From: Synergistaceae bacterium
GTDB lineage: Bacteria; Synergistota; Synergistia; Synergistales; Aminobacteriaceae
Direction of reading: 5' to 3'
DNA length: 64,000 bases
Assembly (NCBI GenBank): GCA_018436725.1
Contig: JAHDKT010000070.1
Span: 32,164 to 96,163 of the forward strand
Position 1 is the stretch's first letter, and the number at the start of each line of letters is the position of its first letter. The notes under the pieces are model-generated. The model made no database searches. It worked only from the letters and a program-made list of their open reading frames with translations, and was not told the DNA's origin. The position numbers were made by a program, and so were the translations under genes. This document shows, one piece after another, positions 1 to 7,270 of this stretch.

Positions 1-1
1 C

Positions 2-1369
2 TATATGAAAGCCCGTTCCGACGACGTCAGAGACATCTCGGAACGCGTGATCAAGCTCCTCCTCCAAGCGGGGGGCGCGGACTTCACGCAGCTTCAGGAG
101 AAGGCCATCCTCGTCACGCGCGATTTCACGGCATCCGACATGTCGCAGCTTCAGCGCGAACTGACGCTCGGCGTCGCCTCCGAAGTCGGAGGGAAGACCT
201 CCCATGCCGCCATCATCGCCCGCACTATGCGGATCCCCTCCGTCATGGGGGCGCACGGACTGCTCAACACGGTGGGGAACGGCGACCTGCTGATTCTCGA
301 CGGCGAGACGGGAGAGATCTTCGTGAACCCCGACGAGGAGACGCTCGCACGCTACAGGGAGAAACAGGAACGGTACGAGTGCTTCCTCGGGCGTCTCTCC
401 GAAATCCGGGGGAAAGAGACGGTCACGCTCGACGGCGTCAAGGTGGAACTGGGCGCGAACGTCGGTTCCTCCCGCGACCTCGACGAGGTGCTCAAGAACG
501 ACGGCGAGGCAGTGGGCCTCTACCGCACGGAGTTCCTCTACCTTGAAAGCCCGATGCTTCCCACCGAGGACGAACAGTTCGAAGCCTACAAGAGCGTCGT
601 CGCGGGGATGGGCGGACGTCCTGTGGTCATCAGGACGCTCGACATCGGCGGCGACAAGAAGCTCGACTACCTCTCCATCCCCGAGGAAGAGAACCCCTTC
701 CTCGGATACCGCGCGATCCGTCTCTGTCTCGACCGTCAGGAGATCTTCAAGGTGCAGCTCCGGGCGATCCTTCGCTCGAGCGCCTTCGGCAAAGTGCGCA
801 TTCTCTTCCCGATGATCTCCTGCCTCGAAGAACTCCGCGCGGCGAAGGCCATCCTGGAGGATACGAAGAAGGATCTTCGTCAGCGCAAGATCCCGTTCGA
901 CGAGAGCGTCCAGGCGGGCATCATGGTGGAGGTCCCTTCCACGGCGATCCTCTCCGACCACTTCGCGAAGGAGTCCGACTTCTTCAGCATCGGCACGAAC
1001 GACCTCATCCAGTACACCGTGGCGGTCGACCGCGGGAACGACAAGCTTGCCCCCCTCTACTCCTCCTACCACCCCGCAGTGCTCCGCCTTGTGAAAACCG
1101 TGATCGACAACGGCAATCATGCGGGTATTCACGTCGGCATGTGCGGCGAATCCGCCGGGGATCCCAAGCTGATCCCGATCCTTCTCGGGATGGGGCTGAC
1201 CGAGTTCAGCATGAGCCCCCCGTCCATCCTCCAGGCCCGCTGGATACTGCGGAGCCTTCGGAAGAGCGACCTCGAAGAAGCGGCCAGGCACGCCCTGTCG
1301 CTGGGAACGGCGGCGGAGGTGGAGACGTATTGCGGCACGCTGCTCCAATCCCTCGACCTCTGCCGCTGA
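2..1369 (+). CDS. ptsI: PTS enzyme I, 5' part missing (phosphoenolpyruvate-protein phosphotransferase)
   Basis: Enzyme I takes phosphate from phosphoenolpyruvate and passes it to HPr, the first step of PTS sugar uptake in the cytoplasm. The reading frame is open to the left window edge, so the gene is partial. Counting from the first in-frame ATG at 5, the phospho-histidine motif GGKTSHAAIIAR has its His near residue 67. In the E. coli enzyme this His is residue 189, so roughly 120 N-terminal residues (most of the HPr-binding domain) lie outside the window. The PEP-binding barrel follows, with the TNDLIQY segment and the catalytic-loop Cys in GMCGESAG near the C-terminus. HPr is not in the window. 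Family assignment is secure. Confidence 0.96.
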   Translation, partial: YMKARSDDVRDISERVIKLLLQAGGADFTQLQEKAILVTRDFTASDMSQLQRELTLGVASEVGGKTSHAAIIARTMRIPSVMGAHGLLNTVGNGDLLILDGETGEIFVNPDEETLARYREKQERYECFLGRLSEIRGKETVTLDGVKVELGANVGSSRDLDEVLKNDGEAVGLYRTEFLYLESPMLPTEDEQFEAYKSVVAGMGGRPVVIRTLDIGGDKKLDYLSIPEEENPFLGYRAIRLCLDRQEIFKVQLRAILRSSAFGKVRILFPMISCLEELRAAKAILEDTKKDLRQRKIPFDESVQAGIMVEVPSTAILSDHFAKESDFFSIGTNDLIQYTVAVDRGNDKLAPLYSSYHPAVLRLVKTVIDNGNHAGIHVGMCGESAGDPKLIPILLGMGLTEFSMSPPSILQARWILRSLRKSDLEEAARHALSLGTAAEVETYCGTLLQSLDLCR

Positions 1370-1404
1370 ACGGAGTACCGGCCGCGCGCGGCCCGATCGC
1401 CGTC

Positions 1405-1725
1405 ATGAGCGCATCACTCCGCGGGACGAACCCTTCCGGGCTCCCCGAGTTTCTCCGCCCCCTCTTCTGGGATGCGGAGTGGGTTTCCGTCGACTTTCAC
1501 CGCAACCGGACGGCGATCATCGAACGGGTGCTCAACCTGGGCGACGAAGCGCAGCTCGCATGGCTCAAGAAGAGCGTCCCCTGCGAGGAGATCCGCGCAG
1601 TGGTGCTCTCGAGCCGCCGCCTGAGCAAAAAAACCGCCCGCTGCTGGCAGAACTACTTCGGGTTGAGGGAGGAGGAAATGCGATGTTTTGGGATGTTCTC
1701 GACAAACCCCGACAATCTCTTCTGA
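1405..1725 (+). CDS. DUF6922-type small protein, probable partner of the following AbiEii nucleotidyltransferase
   Basis: A 106-residue protein beginning 35 bp after ptsI. The segment from FWDAEW through IIERVLNLGD to the C-terminal LSKKTARCWQNYF matches what I recall of the DUF6922 family, which often sits directly upstream of AbiEii/AbiGii nucleotidyltransferases. Its end overlaps the next gene by 43 bp in another frame, so the two are probably translationally coupled. In AbiE-type pairs the small protein is the presumed antitoxin or repressor; that role is inferred here. The ribosome site before the ATG at 1405 is weak, and the frame is open upstream, so the start is uncertain. I see no classic helix-turn-helix motif. 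Confidence 0.72.
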   Translation: MSASLRGTNPSGLPEFLRPLFWDAEWVSVDFHRNRTAIIERVLNLGDEAQLAWLKKSVPCEEIRAVVLSSRRLSKKTARCWQNYFGLREEEMRCFGMFSTNPDNLF

Positions 1726-2321
1726 AGGCTCTCTGCGCGAATCCCCCCGTCGACGGCGTCTACCTCGCCGGAGGGACCGCGCTCGCCCTGATGTTCGGTC
1801 ATCGCCAGTCGGAGGACTTCGACTGGTTTCTCCCCGGAAACTTCGATCCGGGACGTCTTCCGGAGCTTCTGCGGCCGTTCGGCGAGGTCTCCGTGGCGGA
1901 GACGCACGCGGGCACGTTTCACGGCTGGATCGACGGCATCCGGGTGACCTGGCTCCACTACCCGAACCCGCTCCTCGACCCCCTGCAGGAGCCGCCCGAC
2001 CTCCCGGGGCTCTTCATGTCCTCCCCGCGCGACACCGGCCTGATGAAGTGGGCGGCGCTGGCCGACCGGGGCGCGCGGAAGGACTTCCTCGACCTCTACG
2101 AGCTTTCGCTCCGGGGGACGCCGCTCGAAGACCTCTTCTATCTGCTCCCGCGCAAGTTCCCCGGAAGCCGCCTCAACCTCTACCACATGGTGAAGAGCCT
2201 CAGCTTCTTCGACGACGCGGAGGGCGATCCGTGGCCCGTGATGCTGCGGAAGGCGGAGTGGAGCGCGCTGAAGCGGCACTTCCTTACCGTCCAGAGAAAG
2301 CTGCTGGGGATTCTTGGTTAG
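1683..2321 (+). CDS. AbiEii/AbiGii-family nucleotidyltransferase (putative toxin of a TA-like pair)
   Basis: A 212-residue protein with the nucleotidyltransferase core: GGTALAL near residues 30-36, then R41, S43 and the D45-F-D47 pair that would bind metal. This is the AbiEii form of motif I. Proteins of this family act as toxins in type IV toxin-antitoxin/abortive infection systems, while some relatives are housekeeping or regulatory nucleotidyltransferases. A strong ribosome site (GGGAGGAGG) lies inside the end of the DUF6922 gene just before the ATG at 1683, which fixes this start against the longer open frame. The gene is convergent with the next, and a GC-rich hairpin lies between them. 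No phage or integrase gene is nearby. Confidence 0.82.
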   Translation: MFWDVLDKPRQSLLKALCANPPVDGVYLAGGTALALMFGHRQSEDFDWFLPGNFDPGRLPELLRPFGEVSVAETHAGTFHGWIDGIRVTWLHYPNPLLDPLQEPPDLPGLFMSSPRDTGLMKWAALADRGARKDFLDLYELSLRGTPLEDLFYLLPRKFPGSRLNLYHMVKSLSFFDDAEGDPWPVMLRKAEWSALKRHFLTVQRKLLGILG

Positions 2322-2349
2322 CGGAGAAAGCTTCTTTCGTAAACACGGC

Positions 2350-2387
2350 CGCCGAGGGCGCCCGGAGAACCCAGGACGCCCTCGGCG
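2350..2387. terminator. GC-rich hairpin between convergent genes
   Basis: Perfect 11-bp inverted repeat (CGCCGAGGGCG, 2350-2360, against 2377-2387) with a 16-base loop, between the ends of the AbiEii gene (2321) and the beta-lactamase-fold gene (2412). There is no T-run on either side, so it is at best a weak or Rho-assisted bidirectional terminator. Confidence 0.45.
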
Positions 2388-2411
2388 CTTCATATCCATC
2401 GGACGGAGCGT

Positions 2412-4421
2412 TTATTTCGCCTCGATCTCGAATACATCTCCCGGCGCGCCGGCGCAGAAGACGAACATTCCCTCCGGGGCGAAAAACTCCCCGCTGTCCG
2501 CGGCGCTGTCGTAGAGCAGCGCCGCGTCGTTCTTCGGATCGACCACCAGAACGCGTCCCTTCTCCGGCCGCGAAAAGGAGAGGATGACCCCTTTCCCGAC
2601 CTTCCGCCACTCGTTGTCGCCGTCCGGCCCGATCAGGACGCTGTTTTTCCCGTCGGCAAGCTCCTCCGCCTCGTCCGCCCGCGAGAGCACGAAAATCCCG
2701 CACCGCGCCCTGATCTTACCGTCCTTCCGGAAGAGCTGCAGCGAGAGCTGGTCGCGGAACGCCGTCGCCGCAATGCTCGCGAAGCCGAAATCCTCGACCT
2801 TCTGCAGGCCGAAGCCGAACACGTAGCCTGGCAGATCAGGGCTCGTGGACGACCATCCCATCAGCGTCCCGTTCATAATCTGCGCCCCGGGAAGCATGTT
2901 CCGCATCATCCAGAGCACGCCGTTCATCTCGATGGAAAGCCGCTTCGGCGCCTCGATCTCCTCCAGGCGCTGGAATGCGGGGACGTTCATGCCGAAGCCG
3001 GGGATCTTCTCGTAGATCAGGTAGACGTCCTTTCCCTCGGAGGCGAAGTAGTACGAGGTTCCTTTCTCGAAATCGCGGAAGAAACCGTCGCTGTAGGTGA
3101 GTGCGACTGGGGGAGGGAGCTGCTCTCCGTCCGGTGGCGAGGGAAGCAGGTGATGGATATTCAGCGTGTGCTTTTCGCGGTCGAAGAAAAACCGGACCGC
3201 CCCTTCGCCGCCGGTGTACGCCCCCTCGAAGGCGAAGAGTTCGGAGGGGATCGGCTGCGGCTCGCCCGGCTTCTTCACGGGAGGCTTCTCGGGAAAGGGA
3301 AGCCCCTTCTCCTCCATCAGCGCGTCGAGTATCGCGCGGGTGACGCCGGGAGCGTCCGCCCTGCCCGCGATGCTCGCGGCCACGACGAGGCGTTCAGCGG
3401 GGACGAGCTGAAAATTGGTCGAGTAGAACATCGTCCCTCCGCTCTTGGCGAGCACCTGGACTCCCTTCTCACGGTAGTCCGGAATCCATGCGTAGTCCCA
3501 TCCGAAAGCGTCCAGCATCGGCGCGCCGTGCAGATGCTTGGTAAAGCCTGTCGGCTGGCTCTTCAGCGCCTCCTGGCGCGAAGCCTCGCTCAGAATATGC
3601 TTCCCCCCGGGAGTGAAGCTATCGGCGAAACGGCACAGATCTTCCGCCGTGGAGGAGAGCCCGCCCGCCGCATGCACCCGAACGACCTCCAGCGGGAACT
3701 TTCTGCCCGTCGGAACGTCGTAGTAGACGGCGACGTTGCCGCCGGTCTCGCCGACGCTCGCCGCGCTGTCTTTCATTCCGAGAGGTTCGAAGATACGCTC
3801 CGCGACGAAGTCGATGAACTTCTTCCCCGAGAGCCGCTCCACGATCATCTCCGCGAGGGTGAAGCCGTCGTTGCAGTAGATGCCCATGGCGCCCGGCGCG
3901 TGCTTCAGGTCCGACTCGCGGAGGACGTCGAGCAGCAGCGCGTGCGGGTCGTACGCCGGCTCGTACTCGAAGATGAAGGAGGATCCGGGGAGCCCGGAGG
4001 AGTGGTTGAAGAGCATCCGCACCGTGATCTCCTTGTACCGTCCGTCGCGCATGACGAACTCGGGAAGATGCTTCGCCGCGGGGTCGTCCAGCCCAAGCTT
4101 GCCATCGTCGGCCAGCAGCAGGATCGCCGCCGCGCCGAACATCTTGCTGGTGGAGCCGATGTTGAAGCGCGTTTCTTTGTCCGCGGGTCGGTTCGTCGCC
4201 CGTTCCGCGGCGCCGAAGCACTCCGAGTAGACGATCTTTCCCCCGTCCATGATCGCCACGGTCGCCGAACTTCCGCCTCCGGTCGTGAGGGTCTTCCATA
4301 CCGCCTCCCTGGCGGCGACGACGGCCGCGGCGTACTCGCCCGTTTCCGCCGCCTCGCCTCCTATCGCGCACGGAGCGAGCAGCAGAAAGCATACCGACGC
4401 AAGAGCTACAATCCTTTTCAC
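2412..4421 (-). CDS. secreted serine beta-lactamase/DD-peptidase-fold hydrolase with long C-terminal extension
   Basis: A 669-residue exported serine hydrolase. The GTG at 4421 is chosen because it opens a typical signal peptide (KRIVALASVCFLLLAPC) and has AAGGAAGG upstream; the frame stays open further 5' but that stretch has no signal features. Class C-like motifs are present: the nucleophile motif S90-T-S-K93, Y182-C-N184 and a later HAAGGL segment in place of the KTG box. Relatives include esterases, D-aminopeptidases and PbpE/EstB-type proteins, so true beta-lactamase activity cannot be assumed. After about residue 390 comes a roughly 270-residue region with no motif I recognise; such tails are common in Pfam Beta-lactamase proteins and may be a lipocalin-like or other beta domain. 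The gene lies 76 bp downstream of a diguanylate cyclase on the same strand. Confidence 0.85.
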   Translation of the reverse strand: MKRIVALASVCFLLLAPCAIGGEAAETGEYAAAVVAAREAVWKTLTTGGGSSATVAIMDGGKIVYSECFGAAERATNRPADKETRFNIGSTSKMFGAAAILLLADDGKLGLDDPAAKHLPEFVMRDGRYKEITVRMLFNHSSGLPGSSFIFEYEPAYDPHALLLDVLRESDLKHAPGAMGIYCNDGFTLAEMIVERLSGKKFIDFVAERIFEPLGMKDSAASVGETGGNVAVYYDVPTGRKFPLEVVRVHAAGGLSSTAEDLCRFADSFTPGGKHILSEASRQEALKSQPTGFTKHLHGAPMLDAFGWDYAWIPDYREKGVQVLAKSGGTMFYSTNFQLVPAERLVVAASIAGRADAPGVTRAILDALMEEKGLPFPEKPPVKKPGEPQPIPSELFAFEGAYTGGEGAVRFFFDREKHTLNIHHLLPSPPDGEQLPPPVALTYSDGFFRDFEKGTSYYFASEGKDVYLIYEKIPGFGMNVPAFQRLEEIEAPKRLSIEMNGVLWMMRNMLPGAQIMNGTLMGWSSTSPDLPGYVFGFGLQKVEDFGFASIAATAFRDQLSLQLFRKDGKIRARCGIFVLSRADEAEELADGKNSVLIGPDGDNEWRKVGKGVILSFSRPEKGRVLVVDPKNDAALLYDSAADSGEFFAPEGMFVFCAGAPGDVFEIEAK

Positions 4422-4497
4422 GATTTCTTCACCCTTCCTTTCGACCTCTTCTTTCGGCGTCTCCGTCGAGAAGCCTCGAACGACGGCGATCCTTGTT

Positions 4498-7071
4498 CTA
4501 CGCTTCCGTCCCGAGAATCGTTCCCCGACGCTTTCTTCTCGCCGTCTTTTCGGCGTACATGGCTCTGTCCGCCGCATCCAAAAGTGCGCGGGCGTCCGTT
4601 CCGTCCCTCGGGAAGAGCGCCGTTCCGAAGCTGGCCTCTACGGAGATGGTCCGTCCTCCCGGCTGGAAAGGCTCCCGGAAGGCTCCTTTCAGGCGTTCCA
4701 GCAGCAGCGGAAGTTCATCGTCGAGCCGCATGCCCTCGAAGAGGAGCACGAACTCGTCTCCGGCCAGGCGCGCCACCGTATCCTGCTCGCGGAACGCGCC
4801 GCTCAGACGGCGCGCCACCTCGACCAGAAGATCGTCCCCCGTCTCGTGCCCGAAGGCGTCGTTGATCTCCTTGAAGCGGTCGAGATCCAGAAAGACCAGA
4901 GCGATCGTCTCCTCCTCGCGCTTCGCCCTCGACAAGGCGACATCCAGTCGGTCGAGGAAGAGTGCGCGGTTGGGCAGGCCCGTGAGAAAATCATGGTAGG
5001 CCATCCTGTTCAACCGCTCCTGCTCGCTCTTGACGCCCCCGATATGCCGCATCAGCCCGGAGTAGTTCGTCGTCCGTCCGTGCTCGTCCTGCACCGGCGC
5101 GAAGGAGGCCCAGACGGGGTAGACCTCTCCGTCCTTCTTCCGGTTCCATAATTCGCCCTGCCAGCTCCCCGTCTCCCGCAGCATCCGCAGGAACTCCGCG
5201 TCGTACTGCCCCTCCCTGGCGGAGAAAAGGGCCGGAGAACGCCCCTGCATCTCTTCGAGCGTATACCCGGTCAGCTCTTCGAGCGCGGCGTTGCACTCGC
5301 CGATGATCCCGCGTTCGTCCGTGATCATCACGCCTTCGGAGATGGAGCGGTACAGGTGCGCGAGCTTGCGCGAACGAAACTCGCTCTGGGCGAGCGACAC
5401 CGTCTTGATCGCCACGAAGCGGAGCATCGCCCGGCGCCAGTTCAAAAAGAGGGCCGTCAGCAGCGTGAGGAGCATCGACACGGCGATCCCCGAGAAGAGA
5501 GCGAGTCTTCCCGCTCGTGGAGGGTGCATCCGGTCGAAACCAGCTCCCGATCGGATATCGAGCGCGAACGTCAGGCCGAGGACGAAGAAGGGGCGTTGCG
5601 AATAAAAGGAGTCTCCATGTGCGCCGCGCTCTTTATCCGGCCCCCTTGCCGCAGGAACGGAGATCAGAACCGGACCTTGCCTTCCAGGGAGGAGGCGCCT
5701 GAGTTCGACCTCCATGATATGCTGCTCCGCTCCTTCATCCCTGAACATTATCGTGTGCAGCAGCGTTTCCAGGTTGATGACGGCGGCGACGAAGCCCATC
5801 AGATCGCCCGCCGCTTTCCGGACGGGGCGGAAGACGGTCATACGGCAGGTTTCGTCCGTTCCGACGCCCTTGTCCATAACTTCGGAGGCTGTCGTCATCC
5901 CGCTTCGCAGCGCGGTCTCCATTGCGCCCTTCAGGCAGGGGATCGTCAGCAGGTCCGTGCCGGAAGGCAACAGCCGCTGCCCCGAGGGAGCTGCGTAGCG
6001 TACCGGGAAAGAGAGGACGTACATGGAGGGCGCGCCTGCGGGGCGTCGGTCCGGGAAAGCATCGGCGGAGGAAACGCTCCTCCCCGGAACTGCCGCGGGT
6101 TCTGCGGAAAGACGAGGAACGGCAGGCGCCCAGAAGATGGCGTCCACATGAGGAATAGAGACTAAATGTCCGGCATAATCGGCAAACTCCGCAGGGTCGA
6201 CGTACTCGCTGTTCTCGAAGAAGCGTCCGAGGCCTTCGAGACCGCAGTCTCTCAGTTCCTGGAGCGATCGAATCAACGCCCCGGAATCCAGATCGGCAAG
6301 AACCGAAAAGGCGCGCGCACGCGTGCGGAACTCGTATTCTCCGGCGCTCCAAGCGAACGCGCCGGCCAGCGCGAGCCCTATCGAAGCGACCCAGAGCGAT
6401 TCCGCAAAAAGGAACGCCGCCGAGTCACGGAAGCGAACAACGAGACGACGTCCTCCAAGAAGAAGCAGAATGAGCAGCAGCGTCGCTCCCCACGGGACGT
6501 ACGCCGCCGCCGGCGCCTCCGTTCGTCCGTTCCGGGCGTCGGCTTCGAGAAGAAGCACTGCGGCAAGACGACCCGTCCCCGGCTCCGCAAGCGGAACCAG
6601 AGCGGCGTATACGGAGCGGCCGCCTTCGGCGAAAGGTCCGAGGAGGAGCGATCTCTTGTGCTCGAAGGGGAGGTCGAACGCATCGGTACGGGCAGGAAAG
6701 CCGTCTCCGGGAAGCGCGGAAGGAGATGTCTCGCGCACATCGAGCATGTAGAAGAGCGAACCGTCCGCTCTTCTACCGAGCAGGGAGAGGGCGCGCCCCG
6801 GAGGCATCGCGGAAAGGACGGAGACGAACTGCTCCCTCAGGCGGAGGTACTCGGGGGAGAACATGTCGGAGGCGTTCCCGGAGAAGGAAGTCAGACGACG
6901 GAGATTGACGGTCTCCGAAAGCAGCCGGGCCGTCCGCAGCAGCTCGTTACGGAACTGCTGCGAAGCGCGCCGAATCTCGAAATAGCCGAGGAGTCCTCCG
7001 CCGATGGCAAGAAGGAGGCAGACGATGCGAAGTCCACAGTCGAACGCTCCGCGAGGCCGATTCATTTTCAC
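4498..7071 (-). CDS. membrane diguanylate cyclase: Cache-like sensor, CHASE, PAS, GGDEF
   Basis: An 857-residue inner-membrane protein expected to make cyclic di-GMP. Order: a membrane segment near residues 12-32; an extracytoplasmic sensor resembling those of the two genes upstream; further membrane segments; a CHASE-like domain (signature around HVDAIFWAPAVPR); a last membrane helix; a PAS domain (EGVMITDERGIIGECNAA); and a C-terminal GGDEF domain. The active-site loop reads AGDEF rather than GGDEF, a substitution often still active. The I-site RxxD (REQD) lies five residues before it, so product inhibition is likely. In the first sensor the DSEP motif seen in the sister proteins is changed to DVRE, suggesting a different ligand or degeneration. 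The GTG at 7071 is preferred because AGAGGAG sits six bases upstream; an ATG two codons later is an alternative. Confidence 0.88.
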   Translation of the reverse strand: MKMNRPRGAFDCGLRIVCLLLAIGGGLLGYFEIRRASQQFRNELLRTARLLSETVNLRRLTSFSGNASDMFSPEYLRLREQFVSVLSAMPPGRALSLLGRRADGSLFYMLDVRETSPSALPGDGFPARTDAFDLPFEHKRSLLLGPFAEGGRSVYAALVPLAEPGTGRLAAVLLLEADARNGRTEAPAAAYVPWGATLLLILLLLGGRRLVVRFRDSAAFLFAESLWVASIGLALAGAFAWSAGEYEFRTRARAFSVLADLDSGALIRSLQELRDCGLEGLGRFFENSEYVDPAEFADYAGHLVSIPHVDAIFWAPAVPRLSAEPAAVPGRSVSSADAFPDRRPAGAPSMYVLSFPVRYAAPSGQRLLPSGTDLLTIPCLKGAMETALRSGMTTASEVMDKGVGTDETCRMTVFRPVRKAAGDLMGFVAAVINLETLLHTIMFRDEGAEQHIMEVELRRLLPGRQGPVLISVPAARGPDKERGAHGDSFYSQRPFFVLGLTFALDIRSGAGFDRMHPPRAGRLALFSGIAVSMLLTLLTALFLNWRRAMLRFVAIKTVSLAQSEFRSRKLAHLYRSISEGVMITDERGIIGECNAALEELTGYTLEEMQGRSPALFSAREGQYDAEFLRMLRETGSWQGELWNRKKDGEVYPVWASFAPVQDEHGRTTNYSGLMRHIGGVKSEQERLNRMAYHDFLTGLPNRALFLDRLDVALSRAKREEETIALVFLDLDRFKEINDAFGHETGDDLLVEVARRLSGAFREQDTVARLAGDEFVLLFEGMRLDDELPLLLERLKGAFREPFQPGGRTISVEASFGTALFPRDGTDARALLDAADRAMYAEKTARRKRRGTILGTEA

Positions 7072-7186
7072 TACGGGCTCCTCTCTCCGCAATCCGTAGA
7101 ATATTCCGTTCTACAGCCGCATCCGCACACCGCGCGGAAATGGACGACCGGGAAAGGAGACGCGCTCCGCAGGCGGGCATACCGTA

Positions 7187-7216
7187 ATCATAGCACAAGG
7201 CGTTCTTTTCCGGCAA
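7187..7216 (-). promoter_or_regulatory. sigma-70-type promoter for the diguanylate cyclase gene
   Basis: On the minus strand, TTGCCG (7211-7216), an 18-bp spacer and TATGAT (7187-7192) with an extended TG dinucleotide one base before the -10. It lies about 115 bp upstream of the start at 7071, in the 199-bp gap after the second cyclase. Confidence 0.55.
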
Positions 7217-7270
7217 TACGAACGGTTCGGACTTGATAGCCCGGTCACGCCGCCGGAGAAGGAGCAGGCG

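Noticed and set aside
2412..4421. Antibiotic-resistance beta-lactamase
   Set aside because: The fold is shared by many esterases and peptidases, the third motif is not KTG, and the long extra domain is not found in resistance enzymes.
3150..4865. 571-codon open frame on the plus strand
   Set aside because: It is antisense to the beta-lactamase-fold gene and the end of the cyclase, is rich in Arg and Pro, has no ribosome site, and results from the high GC content.
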